Of a stretch of 64,000 nucleotides of DNA, positions 56,269 through 64,000 are shown piece by piece. The notes beneath the pieces are model-generated. The model was not told the origin of the DNA. It did no database searches and saw only the letters and a list, made by a program, of their open reading frames with translations. Positions within the stretch are counted from its first letter, which is position 1. Each line of letters starts with the position of its first letter. Source of the DNA: Hyaloperonospora brassicae. Lineage: Eukaryota; Oomycota; Peronosporomycetes; Peronosporales; Peronosporaceae. The stretch is taken from positions 62,001-126,000 of the forward strand of contig CANTFL010000550.1 of the NCBI GenBank assembly GCA_947650285.1, given 5' to 3'. Made by a program: the position numbers and the translations under genes.

Positions 56269-56960
56269 ATGGACAACAACAACAACAACAACAACAACGA
56301 GGGGAAGCACAAGTGTGGACGTCGACCAGCGCCTGAGCAGCTCCGACAGGACTTGCGGCGTGCGGATCAACCAGTGTGAATGGCTGCTGGTGGAGATGAG
56401 GCAGTCGCGGGTCTGTATTGAACTTTGCACACGCGTTGTACGACCCGTTTGCTGCTTTTCCACTCGATCTCATGTGTCGGTTAGGCAAACGCGAGTCTCA
56501 AGACGTTGTGTCGTGTAGCTGCCGTTCAACAGGTCATGGTATTGTCAATGAAACAGGATGTACAGGTAATGTACCATTATGATGCGGCGTGCTGCCGAGT
56601 CTTCGGCGGGACTCTCTGGCTCGTGGATGGTACGGGATCTGCGCTAATGCGCTTCGACGGGATCCTCTTCTGCTACAACAAGAGCCAACGCGTGCTTACC
56701 AAGACGCAGATACTGGTTGAAGAGGCGCATGGACTAGAGGAGGTACGACTCATTAGTATCTGCTATACATGTGAGGCCTTACGTGCTTTCGAGGCGAGGA
56801 TGCAAGCACCCAGCACGTGTGCAGACCTCTGCTTGCGAGGCGGACTTTCACGACGAGATGCAGACGCGTTGAATGAGCACAACTCTATCGTCGATCAGGC
56901 GAGGTAGGCTCGTGCTAGCTCGCTATGGTTTTCGCATGCAAGAAGAGGAGAACGTTTCGA
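56269..56960 (+). CDS. Possible intron-containing gene, unrecognised
   Basis: Plus-strand stretches look coding but do not join in one frame. A (AAC)8-9 run after an ATG at 56269 would give poly-Asn. Further on come INQCEWLLVEMRQSR, GTLWLVDGTGSALMRFDGIL with CYNKSQRVLTKTQILVEEAH, and a last block SRRDADALNEHNSIVDQAR that in the next frame continues VLARYGFRMQEEENVSKRAK to a TAG near 56973. Candidate GT and AG sites exist, but I could not build a unique model. It is divergent to the MAPR-like gene with about 150 bp between starts, so the two may share a promoter region. Exon limits are uncertain. Confidence 0.3.
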
Positions 56961-56973
56961 AGCGAGCAAAGTA

Positions 56974-57480
56974 GCAAGACACTAGTAGAGCTGACGTTTG
57001 CTGTGGGTGTAGTGGGCGTGGACATGGCAGCTTCTTGACGACCTCGTTGTGCAGTGCGCGACTGCAGCGACTACCACTCGCTGCACACTGACCCGGCGGT
57101 AGCCGTCCTGCATGATTATTGCTCTACGGGTGCGGCCAGCCGTGCACTGTTCAAGCAATTCCCGCCTCGATGACGCCGCGCGTTGCAAGTCCATGCGTTG
57201 CACTTTGCAACTCAGGGTGACAGCGGCTCGTTCGTCTTTGATCCGCATGCTCGTCGCGTTTACACGTCGTTGCAGAACGCCTACACACGACATGAAGGGT
57301 ATTGTGACATGTGTCGATGTGCATACGCTGCGCATTGACTGACACGGCCAAGAGCTCGTCAAACGACTAACTAACCGACTAACTAACTGACTGACTGACT
57401 GGCTATAGATCACGAGCGACTCGGACTTCTATCCGACAAGCGCATAAAACGTACTGCCGCCAGCCTGTCCGTCGACAGTC
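56974..57480. other. Upstream region of the mitochondrial carrier gene
   Basis: About 500 bases without a recognised gene. A tetranucleotide array (ACTA/ACTG, 57366-57402) lies 80 bases before the carrier start. Confidence 0.5.
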
Positions 57481-58374
57481 ATGAGCTCCTCGCGGACGCC
57501 AACGCCGCAGCTGTCTGTCCGGACAAAGTCTCTAGTCGCTGGCTCAGTGTCGGGCATGGCGAGCGTCGTGGTCTGCCATCCACTGGACACCATTCGTACG
57601 CGACTGCAGCTGTCCTCCCGTCGCTTCCACGGCTTTTACCACTGCGTGAAGCAAACGGTGCAGCAAGAATCCATGCGCGGTCTCTACAAGGGCTTCCTGC
57701 CTCCGTTCTGGAGCCAGGGCATCTACAAAGCGGTCATCTTCACGACGTCTTCTACGCTGCGCCAGGACGTGCTGCCTCAGGTGGCCATCCTGCAGCCAGT
57801 GCTCACGCCGACACTCACGTCGTTGGTCGCAGGTGCCGTGGCTGGAGGTGTCAATGCTTTTCTCGTGACGCCCGTGGAGCTCGTGCGCAATCGACTGCAA
57901 GTGCAGTACGACACCCAAGTCGAGTCGCGAAGGTACAGGGGCACGGGTCACTGCATCAGGCAAGTCGTGCGGAGTGAGGGGCTCACGGCTTTGTGGAAAG
58001 GGCTGTCGACAACGGTCGTTCGCGACTCGCTAGGCGTGGCGTGCTACTTTCTCGGCTACGACCTTGTCAAGCACCGCATGAGTGCAAATGGTACAGCTGG
58101 AGAGACAGCTACGCTCTTGACTGCTGGGGCTTTCGGTGGCATCAGCTTCTGGGCAGTGGCATTGCCGTTCGACACGATCAAGTCCCTCATTCAGGCGGAC
58201 GGAAGAGCGGGCAAGTATACTGGCCTAATGTCCAGTGCAGCACGCTTGGTGCGCGAAGAAGGCGTGATGCAGCTCTTTCGGGGATGGCAGGCTGCCTTTT
58301 TGCGTGGAATTCCGAGCGCTGCAATGACTTTCTGGACGTTTGATCGAGCGAACAGAATCCTCGATGACATGTAA
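57481..58374 (+). CDS. Mitochondrial carrier family (SLC25) protein
   Basis: A single-exon gene of 297 residues, the usual length for the family. The three-fold repeat is clear: Px[D/E]xx[K/R] signatures at residues 34-39 (PLDTIR), 131-136 (PVELVR) and 229-234 (PFDTIK), each at the end of an odd-numbered membrane helix and followed by an acidic/LYKG-like loop (RGLYKG, TALWKG, MQLFRG). Such carriers exchange metabolites across the inner mitochondrial membrane. The overall look is closest to the acylcarnitine/ornithine/basic amino acid branch, but the substrate cannot be assigned by eye. The start follows GTCGACAGTC and there is no in-frame ATG close upstream. Confidence 0.9.
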   Translation: MSSSRTPTPQLSVRTKSLVAGSVSGMASVVVCHPLDTIRTRLQLSSRRFHGFYHCVKQTVQQESMRGLYKGFLPPFWSQGIYKAVIFTTSSTLRQDVLPQVAILQPVLTPTLTSLVAGAVAGGVNAFLVTPVELVRNRLQVQYDTQVESRRYRGTGHCIRQVVRSEGLTALWKGLSTTVVRDSLGVACYFLGYDLVKHRMSANGTAGETATLLTAGAFGGISFWAVALPFDTIKSLIQADGRAGKYTGLMSSAARLVREEGVMQLFRGWQAAFLRGIPSAAMTFWTFDRANRILDDM

Positions 58375-59240
58375 GCAAAGAAGACACACGAGCGGATCCC
58401 TTTAACAACAGCGCGTGGGCACATTCGGCAGACTTTGGGTCGCCAGAAGGAACTCTGAACGCTGCTGGTGATCGGTGGGGAAAGCACACGACAATTGGAC
58501 TCGACATTGCGATCGGTTGATGTCGATACTGATCGGCACCGAGTGAGCTGACATCCAGCAAAGTGGTTGTCATTGTCGGCAGATCAAGTGCAAGCGAGCA
58601 GATGGAGCTGAGGAATCGACAGCAGCACATGGAAATTCCATGAGGAGTGCGAAGACCTTTTTGGACGCTGGGCCACACCGTATTACGAGAGATCGATTGG
58701 TCTCCAGGACCTGTGCACGTCAATGCACGTGATTTGTGTGCTGCATGGCACGTAATGTACCCACCTGCAAAGCTGGCAAATAGGACGATTGCGTGAACCG
58801 CTACCGAAACAGCGATGCCGCTGTCCGGCGACGGATTGCCCATGTTGTGTCGTTGTGTGGACCCTCCGTCTCCCACACCATTTCGATCGACCACACACAT
58901 TGAGAAACACGCACACAGTCGAGGGCAATGACGGGACCTGGCGATCTGTTTAAAACAACATGTCATCAGACGCTTCGTCGACGCAGACGGTCCTGCGCAG
59001 TGACTCGAGTCTGTCGACGAACGCGATTGGCACATCATTGCCGCACATGTCGCACACGTGGCGCCAGTCACGCGCGGGCTATAAGCCCCTCGTAACGTGC
59101 ATGTTCCGATCCCGACTTCCATAGAAAGTTCGTCGCCGCCTCAAGTTGCAACCAATCGCGATCCACCTCGCCAAGCCCACAACCGCAGCTTCTAGCCCTA
59201 CCCGCGCTCCTAACGTCCTGTAGTATCCGACAGCATACCA
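58375..59240. other. GC-rich intergenic region with a long, doubtful minus-strand frame
   Basis: A 311-codon minus-strand frame (59122-58187) crosses the region and overlaps the carrier gene end. From the ATG at 58843 it encodes a possible membrane segment (GIAVSVAVHAIVLFASFAGG), and GTGGGT...GCACAG could be a small intron. I know no family for it, and GC-rich DNA gives long frames by chance, so I do not call it a gene. Confidence 0.35.
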
Positions 59241-59362
59241 CCCGTCACCACCGCGTCCCGTCTGACGCAGTATCCTGTCTCCCACCCACCCCGCGCGCCC
59301 GTCACCACCGCGTCCCGTCTGACGCAGTATCCTGTCTCCCACCCACCCACCCACCCCGCGCG
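59241..59362. repeat. 57-bp tandem duplication upstream of cystathionine beta-synthase
   Basis: Units start at 59241 and 59298 with CCCGTCACCACCGCG; the second is lengthened by extra CCCA repeats. C-rich on the plus strand, ending about 170 bases before the CBS start. A TCCG run follows at 59467-59486. Effect on the promoter unknown. Confidence 0.8.
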
Positions 59363-59530
59363 CCCGTCCACGACCAGGGCGCAGGCTTCAACAACACTCG
59401 TCCGTCATTGCGTCCAGAAAAGAGACGACCCCTCCACCCCCTCCACCCGTCCACTCCCCACCAGTCAGTCCGTCCGTCCGTCCGTCACTCAGTCATTCGT
59501 CACTCCCTTTGGTCGACACGCAGTGTAGCC

Positions 59531-61042
59531 ATGTCGTCGCCCACGTCGTGCTCTATCGCGCCACCGCAGCCGCAGCCACAGACGTCGGCGCCCCGCTCGC
59601 CGCCGCTCAAGATCCTCAACTCTGTCCTCGAGCACGTGGGCAACACACCGCTCGTGCGGCTCAATGCCATTGCCCAGAAGGCCGGTCTCGCGTGTGAGCT
59701 GCTGGCCAAGTGCGAGTTCTTCAACGCCGGCGGCTCCGTCAAGGACCGCGTGGGCAAGCGCATGATCGAAGACGCCATGGCGAGCGGCCGCATCCAGCCC
59801 GGGGACACGCTGATCGAGCCCACGTCGGGCAACACGGGCATTGGCCTCGCGCTGGCCGCAGCGCTCTACGGCTTTCGCCTCATTATCACTTTGCCCGAGA
59901 AGATGTCGCTCGAGAAGGTGGACGTGCTCAAGGCATTGGGCGCAGAGATCATCCGCACGCCCACAGAGGCGCCGTGGGACTCGCCCGAGTCGCACATTGG
60001 CGTGGCCAAGCGCCTGGTCAAAGAGATCCCGAATGCCCACATCCTCGACCAGTACAGCAACCCGTCGAACCCGCAGGCGCACTACGACGGCACGGCCGAA
60101 GAGATCTTGCAGGCCTGTGACGGCCGCGTGGACATGGTCGTCATGGGCGTCGGCACGGGCGGCACGCTCTCGGGCGTTGCGCGGAAGCTCAAGGAGCGGT
60201 GTCCGCACTGCATTGTGGTTGGGGCCGACCCCATGGGCTCGATCTTGGCCCAGCCCGAGAGCCTCAACGACGCGCACCGCCTGCAGTCGTACCAAGTGGA
60301 AGGCATTGGCTACGACTTCATCCCGCAAGTGCTGGACCGGTCGCTCGTCGATCGCTGGATCAAGACGGGCGACCAGGAGTCGTTCTTGCTCGCGCGTCGA
60401 CTGATCCGCGAGGAAGGACTGCTCTGCGGCGGGTCGTGCGGCGCAGCGGTGGCAGCGGCGTTGAAAGCGGCGAAGGACCTCCGCGCCGGTCAGCGCTGCG
60501 TCGTTGTGCTGCCCGACTCGACGCGGAACTACATGTCCAAGTTTCTCTCGGACGACTGGATGTACGAGCACAAGTACGTGACGGACCTGTCCAAGAGCGC
60601 GCTCAGCGCCACGTGGTGGGCCCAGAAGAACGTGTCGGAGCTGCTGCTGCAAGCGCCCGTGACCATCACGCCCGACCTCACGTGCAAAGAGGCCGTGGAC
60701 ATTCTCAAGAAAGAGGGCTTTGACAACCTCCCGGTCGTGGCCAACGACAACTCGATCGTCGGCGTCGTGACCGAAGGGAACCTCATTGCGCAGCTCATGC
60801 CCGGCCGCGTGCGGCCCACGGACGCAGTCGAGAAGGCCATGTTCACGCAGTTTAAGCAGATCAGTCCGCAGACGTCGCTGTACGAGCTGAGTCGCATCTT
60901 TGACCGCGACCACTTTGCGCTCGTCGTGACGGAACAGAAGCGGATCTGCCGCGGCGGCAGTGTCGAGGTCAAGTCGGTCATCTTTGGGGTCGTCACGCGC
61001 ATCGATTTGCTCACGTACATTACGCGCCACAACGAGCAGTAG
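59531..61042 (+). CDS. CBS: Cystathionine beta-synthase
   Basis: The enzyme condenses serine and homocysteine to cystathionine with PLP, in transsulfuration. I chose the ATG at 59531 (503 residues); upstream codons to 59408 are open but consist of low-complexity Pro/His/Ser. Conserved parts are GNTPLVRL (37-44), NAGGSVKDR with the PLP lysine at about 71, TSGNTG (98-103), the phosphate loop GTGGTLSG (208-215) and the PLP-binding Ser in PDSTRNY (about 330). Two CBS motifs follow at about 372-425 and 430-498. The N-terminus is short with no Cys/His heme motif as in the human enzyme, so it resembles the heme-free yeast type. No introns. Confidence 0.93.
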   Translation: MSSPTSCSIAPPQPQPQTSAPRSPPLKILNSVLEHVGNTPLVRLNAIAQKAGLACELLAKCEFFNAGGSVKDRVGKRMIEDAMASGRIQPGDTLIEPTSGNTGIGLALAAALYGFRLIITLPEKMSLEKVDVLKALGAEIIRTPTEAPWDSPESHIGVAKRLVKEIPNAHILDQYSNPSNPQAHYDGTAEEILQACDGRVDMVVMGVGTGGTLSGVARKLKERCPHCIVVGADPMGSILAQPESLNDAHRLQSYQVEGIGYDFIPQVLDRSLVDRWIKTGDQESFLLARRLIREEGLLCGGSCGAAVAAALKAAKDLRAGQRCVVVLPDSTRNYMSKFLSDDWMYEHKYVTDLSKSALSATWWAQKNVSELLLQAPVTITPDLTCKEAVDILKKEGFDNLPVVANDNSIVGVVTEGNLIAQLMPGRVRPTDAVEKAMFTQFKQISPQTSLYELSRIFDRDHFALVVTEQKRICRGGSVEVKSVIFGVVTRIDLLTYITRHNEQ

Positions 61043-62253
61043 CATCGATCGGCAGCGATGGGTTGCGGTCGAGAGTACATTGGGCGACACCTACGCACGA
61101 GGAGACCGGAGCCGTTTCTTGCTACGACTCGCACTACACGCATGACAACATGAGTCATAGGACGACTGAATCAGGTTAGTACGAGAGCGAATGCGAGTGA
61201 GTCAGGATAAGGCGCTATTTGGAGAGGTATTAGGAGAGTTGGTCGAACTTGCAGCGATCGAGACGTGAGAGCGTTTCGTGTGGTATGTCGTCGTGAGGAC
61301 TTGAGATTGTGCTGAGAGGAGACGACTGTTGCTCAAAATCGAGGCTGAAATAGTTTTTGTGAGAGGATGGGCTCCGTTAAGCTGTCACGACGGATAGCAG
61401 CAGCATTGGTCGTGTGATATAAGCTTGATTGATCATAATTAGTTCTGGAGGGCTCTTGGATAGATAGCCAAGTAGCTCCAGGACATGCGCTTCTTTAGAT
61501 GCGAATACCTTTTTGTGGCAATGCTAAGCAAACGATGTTTAAACAGAATAAGTATCAGCATAAAGGTATAAACCTTTTTGTCAATCTTTCGATCGGATAT
61601 GGGTCATGTTGCTGAGACCCTTTCGAGTCGATACCCTGAAGATTCCAACCCTTTTTTTATTCCGACAAATAAAGAATGTCTTTTTAATACGAACGGTTTA
61701 CAATTAGGGGAGCGCTTAAATAGACGCTACATGCCTATTCACTGTAAGTTGGCTTTGGCCTGTGTTGACACTCACAACAGGTTGTGCGCCAACAACAAGT
61801 GCGGCAGGCTCCATACTCGCTGAACGGGGCTACAGGAAGAGACGGGATACTGTACAAGACACAGCTTTTCCTGTAGTACCTATTGGCGGCTGGGATAACG
61901 AGGTGCGACTATAGGGTACGTCAAACGGTTTGATGCCCTATTTCTTACGAACAAGACCAGCTATCAGACATGTACGTGTGGGGCAATGAATTCGATAGGT
62001 CAATCACAGCATGCGTTAATACCGTAGCGTCTGTGAATTGAAACTTAGCGAGGAAGAGCAACGAAGCGGCCGTGCCGTAAGTGAATCAAGCGATAGTCCA
62101 AGTGTTGGCAGGTGCTGTTTGACGTTATTGTTTCTGTTCTGGTCGCTATATCAGTCCACTGGTATTGTTGCTATCAGTTTTCGATCTCGTGTGCAGTCTG
62201 GCGTTGTTCTTGCCGAGTTTGTTGTTGCTGTTGACGCAAAGGCTGTAAATCTG
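61043..62253. other. Intergenic DNA, nothing recognised
   Basis: The composition becomes AT-richer after about 61350. Frames near 61578-61823 and 62038-62274 show no family. A loosely similar stretch occurs in opposite orientation at 61756-61830 and 62150-62240, possibly remnants of one repeat. Confidence 0.45.
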
Positions 62254-62372
62254 TTGATGCTGATGCTGTGTTGATGCTGATGTTGTGTTGATGCTGATGT
62301 TGTGTTGATGCTGATGTTGTGTTGATACTAATGCTGTTGATGCTGATGTTGGTGTTGATGTTGATATTAGTT
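62254..62372. repeat. 17-bp minisatellite
   Basis: TTGATGCTGATG recurs with a period of 17 at 62254, 62271, 62288 and 62305, followed by worn units. Because 17 is not a multiple of 3, the frames crossing it are not maintained coding repeats. Confidence 0.8.
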
Positions 62373-62739
62373 GTGTTGACGCTGATGACGCTGTCGACAC
62401 TAACGCCTTTTGTAACTCCCGCTCTTGTGCGATTGGTGACTATACATGAAAAGATAGAAGGACGCTAGTTAAAAAAGACAATGTCTCTCATTGATATTTT
62501 TTCCATCATCTTTTGTTTATAGAAGCATACCAACTAGATAGAACGCTGACGTTGCTATTTGATGCACTTAACATAGACAGCAGCCTGATCATGCTTACCA
62601 GGTCGATAAGTTGTAATGGAAGGTACTTTCGGTGTCTTCTACTGTGTGCAATGTGTCTTGTGATTTAACGGAGATGGGGTCCGACATAGCTCTAGCTGCA
62701 AGCAACGCCTTGTACGCCACAATTTTCTGTGGAAAGCTT

Positions 62740-63300
62740 TTTCATTGAGGTTGCTGCACGTGCTTAACGTTGTTGGCGCTCACGGACAGATCTTGCTTGC
62801 GGACAAGCGACATCTCAGACGCCCGACCGAAGGCTTGGCACATTAGGCACACAAGTGCAGCGTCCTGGTAGTCCGTCGAACTCGTGGCATCGAGTAAAGG
62901 TGTTCCATAAGTAACGAAAGATCACCTGTCGTACACGATGCAACTTTCTCGATGGGCCCTCCGTTCACTCGTTTCAAGCAGTGCCTTTCCAGAGTGCGCG
63001 CCATCTCAAATAGCTTGTCTTCCACAACTGGTCTTTGTGTCGCGAAAAACTCGAGCAGTCACTTCTTGACTTGTCTGTAATAGGATACCACAGAGTTCTT
63101 TGCCAAAAAATTCCATTGTTGCCCTTGATTTAGGCGAGGTGCATGGCGAACTTCTCCATAACTGCGACGAAGCAGGCACCAGACGGGTCACTGAGGATGG
63201 ACGCGTTGAGCTGTTCGACTGTGACGGACTCCGACGCGAGTAATTTCTTAAAGTTGTTCACTGCCGTAGACATGGCCGACTTGGTGTTGACTGGCACCAA
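62740..63300 (-). pseudogene. Crypton-like tyrosine recombinase fragment
   Basis: On the minus strand and in changing frames I read AVNNFKKLLASESVTVEQLN, FVAVMEKFAMHLA, FEMARTLERHCLKRVNGG and then DYQDAALVCLMCQAFGRASE with MSLVRKQDLSV. This order and the FGRAS block fit the tyrosine-recombinase transposons (Cryptons) common in oomycetes. Stops and frameshifts break it, and the C-terminal catalytic part with Arg-His-Arg-Tyr is not present. Assignment is from pattern memory. Confidence 0.5.
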
Positions 63301-64000
63301 CGACTGAATGCTGATGTTCCTGTGCTGTCTAGTTATTGAAGTGTATAGCGTATGAATTGTCTAAGGTCAGTCCAATGCGGCTGATGACTTAGCCTTTGTA
63401 TGCTGCGCAGACATACTTCAACATAAACATCAGTGATCATGTTGTGGTGGAGATTACTTTGCAGCAGCGTATGGCTACAATATTATAAAATGGAGCTAAA
63501 CAGGTAATTAATTACTAAGCTGCCATATTTGTCGGAATTTTTTGCAATATGCAACATAGTATGCGTTTAACTAGCCATTTGTATGGAGCTCATACACATT
63601 TTTGGCTTCATCTCGACAAAAATATGTCGGAATGATGTCGGAATGAATTTGCCCTGCCCCTAATCGTCCGATTCGCTGAAACTGCTATTGGAAGGACCAT
63701 GGATTGGCTATAATCAAATGGCAATCTCCTATTGGTCCACCATCGCATACTGAGAGCAAATGAATTTTCGTTTGTCGGACTTGTGATCCTATTCATCGAT
63801 TCCGGTGCTGGTCATGTCGAATCAGATGGCACTGAGCTTTTCGTCCAACTCTTCAACTCACATATCTCGTCAGCTGTACGGCCAGCACACTGACGTCACC
63901 GCAGCGTCGTACGGTTACATCGAGCCGATAACACAGTTAAAGCAATCGTCAGCTCGTTCAATGAAAAAGCCACAGCGATCACCGCAACGTCAATAAGCTA
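63301..64000. other. Right end of the window, nothing firm
   Basis: AT-rich until about 63600. A plus-strand frame from an ATG at 63814 (MSNQMALSFSSN) runs about 60 codons to a TAA at the edge. It could be the start of a gene, but no family is recognised. Confidence 0.4.

Noticed and set aside
58187..59122. 311-codon minus-strand frame with a possible membrane segment
   Set aside because: It overlaps the carrier gene end, lies in GC-rich DNA where long frames arise by chance, and matches no family I know. Mentioned under the intergenic entry only.
59489..61090. A 533-codon open frame on the minus strand opposite CBS, and long frames in a third register
   Set aside because: CBS on the plus strand has every catalytic motif in order. 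The minus-strand frame is Arg/Val/His-rich and has no family likeness, as expected opposite a GC-rich gene.
62146..62400. 84-codon Ser/Thr/His/Gln-rich minus-strand frame
   Set aside because: It is the translation of a 17-bp minisatellite, whose period does not keep a reading frame.

Overview
The window looks like a repeat-rich piece of an oomycete nuclear genome, most likely from the Phytophthora/downy mildew side. The basis is the type of Ty3/Gypsy elements (one carries a second, archaeal-type RNase H), a tyrosine-recombinase (Crypton-like) fragment of a kind familiar from oomycetes, short GT-AG introns, and compact GC-richer genes beside AT-rich, gene-empty DNA. The species cannot be named from the sequence alone.

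Layout. (1) 288-12096 is an 11.8 kb Ty3/Gypsy element on the minus strand with 1.31 kb LTRs and a perfect 6-bp target duplication; its reading frames are badly broken. (2) 12103-27966 is AT-rich and gene-poor, with two solo LTRs (13764-14237 and 22216-22684) and a 54-bp tandem repeat. (3) 27967-35558 is a second, older minus-strand Ty3/Gypsy element with 479-bp LTRs. (4) 35559-42545 is degenerate DNA with a 15-bp minisatellite. (5) 42546-51480 is a nest: an old retrotransposon RNase H remnant split first by a solo LTR (42668-43146) and then by a fairly young chromodomain-type Ty3/Gypsy element (43270-51287, 392/393-bp LTRs, perfect 5-bp target duplication ATTGT). (6) 51835-61042 is a host gene island: a transportin-3/MTR10-like nuclear import receptor (one intron), a five-exon membrane-anchored cytochrome-b5-like (MAPR/neudesin type) gene on the minus strand, a mitochondrial carrier and a cystathionine beta-synthase. 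(7) 61043-64000 is intergenic, with a 17-bp minisatellite and a Crypton-like fragment.

The most unusual signal is in the 43.3-51.3 kb element. Its whole length, coding regions and LTRs alike, is packed with perfect short inverted repeats; I marked more than 50 with arms of at least 8 nt and loops of at most 20 nt, against roughly 2-3 expected by chance. The host genes nearby show nothing similar, and related solo LTRs keep equivalent hairpins with different arm sequences. This element and the older one at 28-35.6 kb also carry an extra reading frame on the opposite strand between pol and the 3' LTR. In both it ends in a coiled coil, and in the younger element it overlaps the chromodomain code.

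None of the three large elements looks fully autonomous as read. The first has lost catalytic residues in protease, RT and integrase although its LTRs are about 99.6% identical. The second has lost RNase H and integrase residues. The third has intact RT and integrase motifs but a few stops and frameshifts and an Asp-to-Asn change in RNase H.
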